A stretch of 64,000 bases of DNA from Hymenobacter mellowenesis (GCF_030581005.1 NZ_JAUQSX010000014.1:1-64000), one strand, 5' to 3'. Positions 48,810 to 57,326 are shown, counted from the first letter of the stretch. Made by a program: numbers and translations. The notes: generated from the letters alone by a model not told the origin.

Positions 48810-49663
48810 ACGGCTGTCTGCTGCCCCGCTCCCATCGCCTCCGCCATACTCCCGCGGCGGTAGGCGCCCAGCACCCGCAGTTCCTCCGTCACTGCCTTCA
48901 AATCGGCCAGCAACGCATCCAGCTGCGGCATACTCTCAAACTCCACATCGGCATGGAAGCCGTAGTGCCAGGGTTGCCCGGGCCGGGGGCACGACTGCAG
49001 CTTGCTCAGATTCAGCCCGTGGGCAGCCACGCGGCTGAGCACGGCGGCCAGGCTGCCCGGCGCGTGCGGTGCACAGAAATAAAGCGAGGCTTTATCAGCC
49101 TGCGGATGAATCCGGGCCGTTTCGGCGTGCTCCAGCACCAGGAAACGGGTATAGTTGTGCGGGTCGTCGTGGATGGCGGGGGCCAGGATTTGTAGGCCGA
49201 ACTGCGCGGCAGCGTGGGTGCCGGCCACCACGGCCACGCCGGGCGTCCGGGTTTCGGCCAGCAACTGGGCGCTGTGGCCAGTGTCGTCGGTTTCTACCAG
49301 CTTCCAGTGCGGGTGGCGGTCCAGGAACTCGCCGCACTGGCGCAGAGCCATGGGATGCGAATGCACCTGCTGCACCTCGGCCAGCGTGGTGCCGGGCAGG
49401 GCCAGCAGGTGCTGGTGAATGGGCAGATACAACTCGCCCGTCACCTGTACCGGGTGGCGCTCCAGCAGCAGGTAGTTGGGCAGAATGCTGCCGGCCAGCG
49501 AGTTTTCCATGGCCATCAGGCCGGCTTCGGCAGTGCCGGCCACCACGTGGGCCACCACCGCGCCAAAAGTGGCGCAGGGCAGCAAAGCCGGCTCTGGTCC
49601 GAAGAATTGCCGAGCCGCTACTTCGTGGAAACTCCCCTGAAAACCCTGAATGGAAACGCGCAT
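48764..49663 (-). CDS. pheA: Prephenate dehydratase
   Basis: This 299-residue protein has the catalytic PDT domain: IQGFQGSFHEVAARQFF, MAMENSLAGSILPNY, HSHPMALRQCGEFL and DPHNYTRFLVLE. An ACT regulatory domain follows (ASLYFCAPHAPGSLAAVLSR, then SKLQSCPRPGQPWHYGFHAD), which should bind phenylalanine for feedback inhibition. It converts prephenate to phenylpyruvate. It is the first structural gene of the operon behind the tandem attenuator. The last 15 residues are read from the hairpin repeat. Confidence 0.93.
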   Translation of the reverse strand: MRVSIQGFQGSFHEVAARQFFGPEPALLPCATFGAVVAHVVAGTAEAGLMAMENSLAGSILPNYLLLERHPVQVTGELYLPIHQHLLALPGTTLAEVQQVHSHPMALRQCGEFLDRHPHWKLVETDDTGHSAQLLAETRTPGVAVVAGTHAAAQFGLQILAPAIHDDPHNYTRFLVLEHAETARIHPQADKASLYFCAPHAPGSLAAVLSRVAAHGLNLSKLQSCPRPGQPWHYGFHADVEFESMPQLDALLADLKAVTEELRVLGAYRRGSMAEAMGAGQQTAVSLRAERSGTRQSVL

Positions 49664-49677
49664 GATGGTTAGTTATT

Positions 49678-49769
49678 AGTTGTCAGTTGCGGGTTGTCAG
49701 TTGTCAGGCTATTCTGAATAAGGCGGGCTGTCGAATTTCTGACAACTGGCAACCCGCAACTGACAACTA
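49678..49769. repeat. Inverted repeat in the pheA 5' region
   Basis: AGTTGTCAGTTGCGGGTTG is mirrored by CAACCCGCAACTGACAACT around a 50-base centre that includes TTGTCAG/CTGACAA. It lies between the second attenuator terminator and pheA. Confidence 0.75.
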
Positions 49770-49782
49770 GAAAATGGGCAAT

Positions 49783-49808
49783 AAAAAAGGGCCTCCGTGT
49801 GGGGCCCT
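49783..49808 (-). terminator. Attenuator terminator 2
   Basis: On the minus strand AGGGCC-ccacacgga-GGCCCT is followed by TTTTTTA. The 5' arm (GGGCC) can instead pair with GGCCC at 49846-49852, inside the second leader ORF, which would give an antiterminator. Confidence 0.82.
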
Positions 49809-49829
49809 GGTAGTGTTGGCAGCGAGTGG

Positions 49830-49913
49830 TTAGCTCGGGCAACAGCGGGCCGGCTTCTTCGGGTAGAAGAAGTAGTAGGCGTAATAAAAGAAGCTCTGCT
49901 GCGTGGGTGCCAT
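49830..49913 (-). CDS. Phe/Tyr leader peptide 2
   Basis: This 27-residue ORF runs from ATG 49913 to TAA 49830. Residues 8-17 are FFYYAYYFFY, nine Phe/Tyr codons in ten, and the rest is MAPTQQS and PKKPARCCPS. It starts just after terminator 1 and ends about 20 bases before terminator 2. A ribosome waiting at these codons when Phe- or Tyr-tRNA is low should free the antiterminator and allow pheA transcription. Confidence 0.8.
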   Translation of the reverse strand: MAPTQQSFFYYAYYFFYPKKPARCCPS

Positions 49914-49927
49914 GAGTTGAATGGGCA

Positions 49928-49962
49928 TTAAAAAAGCGCCTTCCCGATGAACGAGCGGCGCT
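49928..49962 (-). terminator. Attenuator terminator 1
   Basis: On the minus strand AGCGCC pairs with GGCGCT around a 16-base loop and is followed by TTTTTTA. GCTCGTT in the loop (49956-49950) is complementary to AACGAGC placed directly after the leader 1 stop codon (50000-49994), which provides a competing fold. Confidence 0.82.
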
Positions 49963-50000
49963 GGATAAGTTTGAGGATTAGCTACAAACGGCGGCTCGTT

Positions 50001-50054
50001 CTACGCGGTGGCGTAGAAGTAATAATAGCCGAAAAAGGTGCGCGTCTGGAACAT
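50001..50054 (-). CDS. Phe/Tyr leader peptide 1
   Basis: This 17-residue ORF runs from ATG 50054 to TAG 50001: MFQTRTFFGYYYFYATA. Eight of 17 codons are Phe or Tyr. The stop codon is directly followed by AACGAGC, one arm of the alternative pairing with terminator 1. It is the first element behind the operon promoter. Confidence 0.8.
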   Translation of the reverse strand: MFQTRTFFGYYYFYATA

Positions 50055-50074
50055 AGTGGGGGTGGTTTACGGCT

Positions 50075-50105
50075 GCAAGGTAGGCACGCGCGGCACAAAT
50101 GCAAA
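50075..50105 (-). promoter_or_regulatory. Probable promoter of the attenuated phe/tyr operon
   Basis: On the minus strand TTTG (50105-50102), a 19-base spacer and TACCTTGC (50082-50075) resemble the Bacteroidota promoter with two deviations in the -7 box. Transcription would begin about 15 bases before leader ORF 1. Confidence 0.5.
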
Positions 50106-50201
50106 TGAAACCGGCTGATGTCGGAATTTTATATCAGACCCAAATGAAGCGGTTCCGGTGTTCCTGTTTTCGCTTCCGGGCGCGGACACGCAGAGTTCAC
50201 G

Positions 50202-50726
50202 CTACAGCATTATCCGCTCTACTGCCGGCTCGCGGGTGGCGGTATTCAACCCTTTGAACTCGATGTACTTCACATTCGGCACCCAGAACGTGCCGCCCTC
50301 GATGCGCAGAAACACGCGCTCCAGCTGCAGCTGCTTGCCGCCGATGGTGGTGTAAACGTGGAAGGCCTTATCAACCGGCGAGCGCAGCAGGTAGAACCGG
50401 ACTTTGTTGTAGGCGGCGAATTTCAGCTCGTACTTATCGGCAGCCAGCTTTTCGGCGGTGAGGCCGTAGGCAAACTTGCGCTGGATGAAGTTCAGGTCCT
50501 TGCGCTCGCCGTGCTCGTCGTAGCGCAGCCAGAACACGTTCACGGGCTCGTCTTCGTTGAGGCGGCCGGCGCGGTCCACGTTCAGCTGGTAGATAACGGT
50601 GTTGGTGTTGGGGTCGCGCTGCAGGTAGAACAGCTGGTTGGGCACCCCGCTCGGCACCGGGAAGGTGATGGCGGGCGGCAGCGCCCAAAGCAAGTTAAAA
50701 AACAGCAGAAAGGTCGTTGCCGACAT
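50202..50726 (-). CDS. DUF4833-like secreted protein
   Basis: This 174-residue protein has an N-terminal signal-like segment (TTFLLFFNLLWALPPAITFP). NQLFYLQRDPNTNTVIYQLN, NVFWLRYDEHGERKDLNFIQ and KFAYGL match the pattern of the DUF4833 family, which is of unknown function. It is divergent from nothing near and lies alone between the aromatic operon leader and a hairpin repeat. Confidence 0.75.
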   Translation of the reverse strand: MSATTFLLFFNLLWALPPAITFPVPSGVPNQLFYLQRDPNTNTVIYQLNVDRAGRLNEDEPVNVFWLRYDEHGERKDLNFIQRKFAYGLTAEKLAADKYELKFAAYNKVRFYLLRSPVDKAFHVYTTIGGKQLQLERVFLRIEGGTFWVPNVKYIEFKGLNTATREPAVERIML

Positions 50727-50769
50727 TGTTTTTGAGAGGGTAAATGGGCCCGCAAAGGTACGCCTGCCT

Positions 50770-50878
50770 GTAGCGTGGACTCTGCGAGTCCGCGTGCGAG
50801 CGCAGCGAGCATCAGGCGTATGGTGCAGTCCCGGCTGCTCGCTGCGCTCACGCGCGGACTCGCAGAGTCCACGCTACA
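50770..50878. repeat. Long hairpin repeat, host family
   Basis: TAGCGTGGACTCTGCGAGTC on the left is mirrored by GACTCGCAGAGTCCACGCTA on the right around GAGCGCAGCGAGCA/TGCTCGCTGCGCTC arms. Confidence 0.82.
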
Positions 50879-52423
50879 TTACTTCATCGCCCGGAATTTC
50901 CGCTGCATTACCTCCTGCACCGGCACGCCGGCAATCTTGCTTTCCAGCCAGGAAATGATGTCGAGATACAGAAAAGGCCGGCCTTCGTACGGCATCGCGG
51001 CAATGACCATCAGCTTGTCGCGCAGCCGGCTGAATGCCTCGCGCACCTCGTGCGGCGCGATGGTGCCCACCGTGCGCAGAAACCGGAAAATCTCCACCTG
51101 CATGGGCTGCTGGTCATCCATCTTGCCCAGGAAATGGTACACCGAGCGAATCTGATAGTCCAGGCTGGCGTCGTCGCCGGCCTCGTAGTGCGCAATCAGG
51201 TTCAGGATGCGTGCGAAGCATTGCAGGTCCTCGCGCAGGCTCAGTTCCTTGTGCTGGATAATGAGGTTCAGGTACTCGATGGCCTTGCCGAACTCGCCGC
51301 TGCCGAAGTACAGGCTGGCGATTTTGTAGTAGAGCACCAGCGTGCGGTGCAGGTCGAGCTGCGGCTTGTAGCGCTCCAGCTGCTCCAGCAGGTCGGGAAT
51401 AATTTCCAGCCCCTGCGTGAAGCGGCCTTCGAGGAAACAGGCGTTGATGCGGTTGGTGTAGAGGTACTGGAAGAGCAGGATTTCGGTGTTGGGGCTGCTG
51501 CGGCGCGTCTGGTTGGCGGCGAATTCTTCCAGCACATTGAGCACCTGCTTGAATTTGCTGTAGTACAGCAGGTTGTAAAGTGAAGCCAGCAGGTTGTGCA
51601 GGCCCTTGATATAGAGCATGGTTTGCAGCTCCTTCATCGGCGGCGCGGCCTCAAACAGGTCCACCCACTTCTGGGCGTAGCGGTAGCCGGCCCGAAAATC
51701 CTGGTCGAGCGTGTGGTACCACACGTGGGCCTGGTAGAAGTAAAGCTTCTCGAAAAAGCCCCCATCATTGGCCGGAGCCGCTGGCATGTTTTCCCGAAAA
51801 AACGCCGTGATGCGCTCGTGGTCGGCCCGGTTGCGGGCGTGCCCGGCTTTGAGGTACAGCCCGTAGAGGCGCAGCGCGGCGTTGCTGAAGGCGTGCTGGC
51901 TGGCCAGGTGGGCCACCGTGTCGGTAGCTTCGGCGGTGAGGGTATCGGCGCGGTCCTTCAGGCTGCGGGTGATGTACTGGCTTTCGATGAGCTTCTCAAA
52001 ATCGAGCGCCAGCAGCACGATGTGCGGCATTTCGGCCTGGCGGGCGGCCGTTTTCACTTTTTCCAACATGCGCAGGGCCTGCTGGTAGAAGCCCTTGTTG
52101 TAGAGCACGCGGGCGTAGTCGAGTTGCTCGTGCAACTGAATGTCGGGGTTCTGGCCGGCGTGGTACACGCGCAGGCTGGCCAGAATCTGGCGGTAGAGGT
52201 TGGCCTTGAGGTTGGCCAGCTGCGCCCGTTTCAGGCTGGGCACCTGGGTCATCACGGCGTCATCATCGGAAATTTCCAGGGCGTCGAGGGCATCGAAGAG
52301 GAGCAGGAATTTCAGGTCTTCGCTGGCGCCGGGCCGGTTGGTGAACAGCCGGAAATGGCGCTTTTCGGTCCGCGTCAAGGACTTTATCAGCTGAAAAACG
52401 GGCTCCGGACTTTTGGTAGGCAT
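50879..52423 (-). CDS. Large helical repeat hypothetical protein
   Basis: This protein has 514 residues from ATG 52423 (a TTG 15 bases upstream is not preferred). It is almost entirely helical with repeated pairs of amphipathic helices (for example LYNKGFYQQALRMLEKVKT and FGSGEFGKAIEYLNLI), so it is probably a TPR-like scaffold. It begins SPEPVFQLIKSLTRTEKRHF. No enzyme motif is seen. The function is unknown. Confidence 0.7.
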   Translation of the reverse strand: MPTKSPEPVFQLIKSLTRTEKRHFRLFTNRPGASEDLKFLLLFDALDALEISDDDAVMTQVPSLKRAQLANLKANLYRQILASLRVYHAGQNPDIQLHEQLDYARVLYNKGFYQQALRMLEKVKTAARQAEMPHIVLLALDFEKLIESQYITRSLKDRADTLTAEATDTVAHLASQHAFSNAALRLYGLYLKAGHARNRADHERITAFFRENMPAAPANDGGFFEKLYFYQAHVWYHTLDQDFRAGYRYAQKWVDLFEAAPPMKELQTMLYIKGLHNLLASLYNLLYYSKFKQVLNVLEEFAANQTRRSSPNTEILLFQYLYTNRINACFLEGRFTQGLEIIPDLLEQLERYKPQLDLHRTLVLYYKIASLYFGSGEFGKAIEYLNLIIQHKELSLREDLQCFARILNLIAHYEAGDDASLDYQIRSVYHFLGKMDDQQPMQVEIFRFLRTVGTIAPHEVREAFSRLRDKLMVIAAMPYEGRPFLYLDIISWLESKIAGVPVQEVMQRKFRAMK

Positions 52424-52588
52424 TGTAAGGATGGACAATTCAACTGATTGACAACAAGAATCTTGATTTTAAAAACCTCGCTTTTGGAAATAGTATAATT
52501 TCTAAAAATACGGTTTTGCGGTGCGCGCGGGCGGTAGTTCTTGCCAACCGATTCACCACCGCAGCCCCGCTCCCGGGGCGATTATCGC

Positions 52589-53755
52589 ATGGCCACCCAG
52601 CAAATCCAAATCTTCGATACCACGCTCCGCGACGGCGAACAGGTGCCGGGCTGCAAGCTAAACCGCGACGAGAAACTGCTCATTGCCCGGCAGCTCGAAC
52701 AACTCGGTGTCGACGTCATCGAGGCCGGCTTTCCGGTGTCGAGCCCCGGCGATTTTGCCGCCGTGCAGGCCATTGCCGCCCAAACCCAGGAAGCCACGGT
52801 GTGCGGCCTCTCGCGGGCCGTCGAAAACGACATTCGCGTGGCTGCCGAGGCCCTGCGGCCGGCCCGCTACCCGCGCATCCACACCGGCATCGGCACGTCG
52901 GATGTGCACATTCAGCACAAGCTCTGCACCACCCGCGAAGACGTGCTGGCCCGCGCCATCGCGGCCGTGAAGCTGGCCAAGAGCTTCGTGGAAGACGTGG
53001 AATTTTACGCCGAAGACGCCGGTCGCACCGACAACGAATTCCTGGCCCGCGTGTGCGAGGCCGCCATTCGGGCCGGCGCCACGGTGCTGAATATTCCCGA
53101 CACCACCGGCTACTGCCTGCCGCAGGAGTACGGCGCCAAAATCAAGTTCCTGCACGAAAACGTGCGCGGCATCCACACCGTGCGGCTGTCCACGCATTGC
53201 CACAACGACCTCGGCCTGGCCACCGCCAATTCCATTGCGGGCGTGATGAACGGCGCGCGCCAGATTGAGTGCACCATCAACGGCGTGGGCGAGCGCGCCG
53301 GCAACACGGCCCTGGAAGAAGTGGTGATGATTCTGCGTCAGCACCCCTACCTCAACCTCGACACCCGCATCAACACCCGCCTGCTGGCCGAAACCTCGGC
53401 CATCGTGTCGCACCTGATGACCATGCCCGTGCAGCCCAACAAGGCCATTGTGGGCGCCAATGCCTTTTCGCACAGCAGCGGCATCCACCAGGACGGAATC
53501 ATCAAGCACCGCGAAACCTACGAAATCATCGACCCGCGCGAAGTGGGCGTGGCCGATTCGTCCATTGTGCTCACGGCCCGCTCGGGCCGCGCCGCCCTGG
53601 CCTACCGCCTTCAGAAACTGGGCTACGACTTCGAAAAGCCCGAGCTGAACAAGGCCTACGCCAGCTTTCTGCAGCTGGCCGACCGCCAGCGCGAGGTGGT
53701 TGACAACGACTTGCACATGCTCGTGGAGCAGGAAAAGCTCGTTATTTCTAACTGA
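52589..53755 (+). CDS. leuA: 2-isopropylmalate synthase, short form
   Basis: This protein has 388 residues from ATG 52589. The TIM-barrel catalytic domain shows FDTTLRDGEQVPG (about 9-21), the metal-binding STHCHNDLGLATANS (about 201) and INGVGERAGNTALEE. The C-terminal part ends near residue 388, so the LeuA allosteric dimer domain (usually a further 110-130 residues) is absent. It condenses acetyl-CoA with 2-oxoisovalerate, the first step of leucine synthesis. The lack of that domain suggests no classical leucine feedback on this enzyme, though homocitrate synthase-like relatives must be kept in mind. Confidence 0.87.
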   Translation: MATQQIQIFDTTLRDGEQVPGCKLNRDEKLLIARQLEQLGVDVIEAGFPVSSPGDFAAVQAIAAQTQEATVCGLSRAVENDIRVAAEALRPARYPRIHTGIGTSDVHIQHKLCTTREDVLARAIAAVKLAKSFVEDVEFYAEDAGRTDNEFLARVCEAAIRAGATVLNIPDTTGYCLPQEYGAKIKFLHENVRGIHTVRLSTHCHNDLGLATANSIAGVMNGARQIECTINGVGERAGNTALEEVVMILRQHPYLNLDTRINTRLLAETSAIVSHLMTMPVQPNKAIVGANAFSHSSGIHQDGIIKHRETYEIIDPREVGVADSSIVLTARSGRAALAYRLQKLGYDFEKPELNKAYASFLQLADRQREVVDNDLHMLVEQEKLVISN

Positions 53756-53770
53756 TTAAAAATTAACATT

Positions 53771-53956
53771 ATGACTACCAAAGAAGTAATTTATACCAAC
53801 CTCTCGGCTTTCCCCGAAATCCAACAAACCGAGCAGCCGGCGGCGTCCTCGCAGCGCTGCGCCGACTGGATTAGCTACGCTGTGGCCGTGACGCAGCAAG
53901 CCGCACCCACAGCAGCAGACTTCTCATCTGATTCTGGATTTAGCCCGTCATGCTGA
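53771..53956 (+). CDS. Small ORF between leuA and leuC
   Basis: This 61-residue ORF starts 15 bases after the leuA stop, with an A-rich spacer typical for this phylum. The first 40 residues (MTTKEVIYTNLSAFPEIQQT) read as protein. The last part (FSSDSGFSPSC) runs into the hairpin repeat at 53946. It is unrecognised and may be an interrupted gene. Confidence 0.4.
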   Translation: MTTKEVIYTNLSAFPEIQQTEQPAASSQRCADWISYAVAVTQQAAPTAADFSSDSGFSPSC

Positions 53957-54053
53957 GCGAAGTCGAAGCATCTCGCGTGTGGTAGTAATTCAATCGCCAG
54001 AAAAGGATTTAGTGGTGGCACGCGAGATGCTTCGGCTACGCTCAGCATGACGT
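53946..54053. repeat. Long hairpin repeat, host family
   Basis: CGTCATGCTGAGCGAAGTCG and AAGCATCTCGCGTG are mirrored by CACGCGAGATGCTT and CGGCTACGCTCAGCATGACG. It lies between leuA and leuC. Confidence 0.8.
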
Positions 54054-54091
54054 TCTTTTTCCCAAGCACCAAGTACAAAGCACCCACCCCA

Positions 54092-55486
54092 ATGCCCAAG
54101 TCCTTATTCGATAAAATCTGGGAGGCGCACGTGGTGAAAGCCGCGCCCGGCGGCCTGGATATCGTGTATATCGACCGGCACCTCATCCACGAGGTGACCA
54201 GCCCGCAGGCGTTCGACGAGCTCGAAGCCCGCGACCTGCCGCTGTTCCGCCCCGCGCGCATCCTCGCCACGGCCGACCACAACGTTCCCACCCGCAACCA
54301 GCACCTGCCCATAGCGGAGCAGCTGAGCCGCTCGCAGGTGGACAAGCTGACCGCCAACTGCACCAAATACGGCGTGGAACTGTACGGCCTGGGCCACGCC
54401 CGCCAGGGCATCGTGCACGTCATCGGGCCGGAGTTGGGGCTCACACTGCCCGGCACCACCATCGTGTGCGGCGACAGCCACACCTCCACCCACGGCGCGT
54501 TTGGCGCGGTGGCTTTCGGCATCGGCACTAGCCAGGTGGCGCAGGTGATGGCCACCCAATGCCTGCTGCTGAGCCGCCCCCGGCGCATGCGCATCACGGT
54601 GGATGGTGAACTGCAGCCCGGCGTCACGGCCAAAGACCTGATTCTGTATGTGATTGCGCAGCTCGGCACGGGCGGGGCCACCGGCTACTTTGTGGAGTAC
54701 GCGGGCAGCGCCGTGCGCGGCCTGAGCATGGAAGGCCGCATGACGGTCTGCAACATGAGCATCGAAATGGGCGCGCGCGGCGGCCTCATCGCCCCCGATG
54801 AAACGACTTTTGCTTACGTTGAAGGTCGCCCTTACGCGCCGAAGGAAGCCGCCTGGGACCAGGCTGTAGCCTATTGGCAAACGCTCTATTCGGACGAAGA
54901 CACGGTTTTTGACGCCGAGCACCGCTTCGATGCCGCCGCCATTCCGCCGATGATAACCTACGGCACCAACCCCGGCATGGGCATCGCGCTCAATGGCCAC
55001 ATTCCCAGCGAAGTGCCCGCTGGCGAAGCGGATAGTTTCGATAAGTCGCTCCAATACATGGGTTTCCAGCGGGGCGAGTCGCTGCTGGGCAAGGAAATCA
55101 ACTACGTTTTCATCGGCAGTTGCACCAACTCGCGCATCGAGGATTTGCGGGCGGTGGCGGCCTACGTGCGGGGCAAGCAGAAGGCCGGGCACGTCGAGGC
55201 CATCATCGTGCCCGGCTCGAAGCAGGTAGAGCAGCAGGCCATTGCCGAGGGGCTGGACCGGATTCTGGCCGAGGCCGGCTTTGAGCTGCGCGAGCCCGGC
55301 TGCAGCGCCTGCCTGGCCATGAACGAGGACAAAATTCCGGCCGGAGCCTACTGCGTGGCGACGTCAAATAGAAATTTTGAAGGGCGGCAGGGGCCGGGCT
55401 CGCGCACGCTGCTGGCGTCGCCGTTGGTGGCGGCCATCACGGCGGTGCAGGGCCGTATTGTAGACATCACGCAGTATTTGAATTGA
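54092..55486 (+). CDS. leuC: 3-isopropylmalate dehydratase large subunit
   Basis: This protein has 464 residues from ATG 54092. The aconitase fold is clear from VCGDSHTSTHGAFGA, AFGIGTSQVAQVMATQ and the Fe-S ligands in IGSCTNSR (about 344) and EPGCSACLAMN (about 403-407). It isomerises 2- to 3-isopropylmalate together with the leuD product. The upstream spacer contains the hairpin repeat, which the message must cross. Confidence 0.94.
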   Translation: MPKSLFDKIWEAHVVKAAPGGLDIVYIDRHLIHEVTSPQAFDELEARDLPLFRPARILATADHNVPTRNQHLPIAEQLSRSQVDKLTANCTKYGVELYGLGHARQGIVHVIGPELGLTLPGTTIVCGDSHTSTHGAFGAVAFGIGTSQVAQVMATQCLLLSRPRRMRITVDGELQPGVTAKDLILYVIAQLGTGGATGYFVEYAGSAVRGLSMEGRMTVCNMSIEMGARGGLIAPDETTFAYVEGRPYAPKEAAWDQAVAYWQTLYSDEDTVFDAEHRFDAAAIPPMITYGTNPGMGIALNGHIPSEVPAGEADSFDKSLQYMGFQRGESLLGKEINYVFIGSCTNSRIEDLRAVAAYVRGKQKAGHVEAIIVPGSKQVEQQAIAEGLDRILAEAGFELREPGCSACLAMNEDKIPAGAYCVATSNRNFEGRQGPGSRTLLASPLVAAITAVQGRIVDITQYLN

Positions 55487-55488
55487 TT

Positions 55489-55556
55489 GTAGCCTGGACT
55501 CTGCGAGTCCGGGCATATGTGAACGACCAGGCCCGGACTCGCAGAGTCCAGGCTAC
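55489..55556. repeat. Hairpin repeat between leuC and leuD
   Basis: TGTAGCCTGGACTCTGCGAG pairs with CTCGCAGAGTCCAGGCTACA. It may adjust readthrough or message stability within the leu cluster. Confidence 0.8.
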
Positions 55557-55565
55557 ATAACCCTA

Positions 55566-56162
55566 ATGGAAAAATTCCAGACCTTGCATTCCGCCGCCGT
55601 GCCGCTGCCGCTCGAAAACATCGATACGGACCAGATTATCCCGGCCCGCTTTCTGAAGGCGACCACGCGCGAAGGATTTGGCGAAAACCTATTCCGCGAC
55701 TGGCGCTTCGACGCCGATGGAACGCCGAAGCCGGACTTCGTGCTGAATAACCCAGCCTACGACGGCCAAATCCTGCTGGCGGGCAAGAATTTTGGCTGTG
55801 GTTCCAGCCGCGAACACGCCGCCTGGGCGCTTTACGACGCCGGTTTTCGGGTGGTGATTTCGAGCTACTTCGCCGACATCTTCCGCGGCAATGCCCTGAA
55901 TACCGGCTTACTGCCCCTGCAAGTGACGGATGCTGAGCTAGCCCGCCTGTTTGCCCTGGCCGAAAAAGACGGCGACACCCAATTTGTGGTGAACCTGCCG
56001 GAGCAAACGCTCCATGTCCCTGCCACGGGCGAGAGCTTTCACTTCGACATCGATGCCTACAAAAAGGAATGCCTGATGAACGGCTACGATGACATTGATT
56101 ATTTAGTCAGTCAGAAACCGGCCATTGAGGCCTACGAATCAAACCGAACCTGGTCATGGTAA
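55566..56162 (+). CDS. leuD: 3-isopropylmalate dehydratase small subunit
   Basis: This 198-residue protein has LENIDTDQIIPARFLK, AGKNFGCGSSREHAAWALYD and FADIFRGNALNTGLLPL, the standard swivel-domain motifs. It completes the isomerase with LeuC. Its end overlaps the leuB start by 7 bases. Confidence 0.95.
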   Translation: MEKFQTLHSAAVPLPLENIDTDQIIPARFLKATTREGFGENLFRDWRFDADGTPKPDFVLNNPAYDGQILLAGKNFGCGSSREHAAWALYDAGFRVVISSYFADIFRGNALNTGLLPLQVTDAELARLFALAEKDGDTQFVVNLPEQTLHVPATGESFHFDIDAYKKECLMNGYDDIDYLVSQKPAIEAYESNRTWSW

Positions 56163-57274
56163 GCAAGAAAATAGCCGTGTTGCCCGGCGATGGCATCGGC
56201 CCGGAAGTGTGCCGGCAAGCCGTGAAAGTGCTCGAAGCGGTGGCCGAACGGTTCGAGCATCGCTTCGACCTCAGTTCGCACCTGATGGGCGCCTGCGCCA
56301 TCGACGCCACCGGCAACCCCCTTCCCGACGAAACCCTGGCCGCCTGCCGCGCCGCCGATGCCGTGCTGCTCGGGGCCATCGGCGACCCGAAGTACGACCA
56401 CGACCCCAGCGCCAAAGTGCGCCCCGAGCAGGGCCTGCTGCGCCTGCGCAAGGAACTGGGCTTGTACGCCAACATCCGCCCCGTCACGGCCTACGATGTG
56501 CTGCTGGCCCATTCGCCCCTCAAGCGCGAGCGCATCGAGGGCACCGACATGCTCATCTTCCGCGAGCTGACGGGCGGCATCTACTTCGGCGCAAAGGGCC
56601 GCACCGCCGACGGCGAGGCCGCCTACGACCACTGCACCTACAGCCGCCCCGAGATTGAGCGCATCGCGCACCTGGCCTTCCGGGCCGCTGCCGGCCGCCG
56701 CCAAAAGCTCACGCTCATCGACAAAGCCAATGTGCTGGAAACCTCCCGCCTATGGCGGGAAGTGGTGCGCGAACTGGCCACGCAATACCCCGAGGTGAGC
56801 GTTGATTACCTTTTCGTTGATAACGCCGCCATGCAGGTCATCCTCAGCCCCACGCAGTTCGACGTGATTCTGACCGAGAATATGTTTGGCGACATTATTT
56901 CGGACGAAGCTTCGGTCATTGCCGGCTCGCTGGGGCTGCTGCCCTCGGCGTCGGTGGGCGAGCGGGTGGCACTGTTTGAGCCCATCCACGGCTCTTATCC
57001 GCAGGCGAAGGGCAAGGGCATTGCCAATCCCATTGCCGCCATTCTCTCGGCCGCGATGCTGCTGGAGCACCTGGAGTTGCACACCGAAGCCGCCCTGGTG
57101 CGTGAGGCCGTGGACGAGGCCCTTAACAACGGCATCCTGACGCCGGAGCTAAACCCGACTGCGCCGTATACCACCGAGGAAGTGGGCAACTATATCGCCT
57201 TCTGGATTGCGGATTCCCGGGAGAAGCAGTGGAACCGAATTAATGTAGAAATCGGGCTCAGCACGATTATTTGA
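56156..57274 (+). CDS. leuB: 3-isopropylmalate dehydrogenase
   Basis: This 372-residue protein has VLPGDGIGPEVCRQAVKVL at the N-terminus, DAVLLGAIGDPKYD, FRELTGGIYFGAKG, the catalytic Lys in LIDKANVLETSRLWRE and FEPIHGSYPQAKGKGIANP. It decarboxylates 3-isopropylmalate to 2-oxoisocaproate with NAD. It overlaps leuD by 7 bases, so the two are translationally coupled. Confidence 0.95.
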   Translation: MVSKKIAVLPGDGIGPEVCRQAVKVLEAVAERFEHRFDLSSHLMGACAIDATGNPLPDETLAACRAADAVLLGAIGDPKYDHDPSAKVRPEQGLLRLRKELGLYANIRPVTAYDVLLAHSPLKRERIEGTDMLIFRELTGGIYFGAKGRTADGEAAYDHCTYSRPEIERIAHLAFRAAAGRRQKLTLIDKANVLETSRLWREVVRELATQYPEVSVDYLFVDNAAMQVILSPTQFDVILTENMFGDIISDEASVIAGSLGLLPSASVGERVALFEPIHGSYPQAKGKGIANPIAAILSAAMLLEHLELHTEAALVREAVDEALNNGILTPELNPTAPYTTEEVGNYIAFWIADSREKQWNRINVEIGLSTII

Positions 57275-57326
57275 GGGGGGTTAACTATTTGAGGAGGCTA
57301 ACGCAAGTCAACCCAATCGGACAGCA

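Noticed and set aside
52541..52588. Leucine leader peptide before leuA
   Set aside because: No short ORF with a leucine codon run or a following terminator is present, only a small CCCCG/CGGGG hairpin.
54104..55192. Leftward ORF opposite leuC
   Set aside because: It is antisense to an unmistakable isopropylmalate dehydratase and shows no protein-like pattern.
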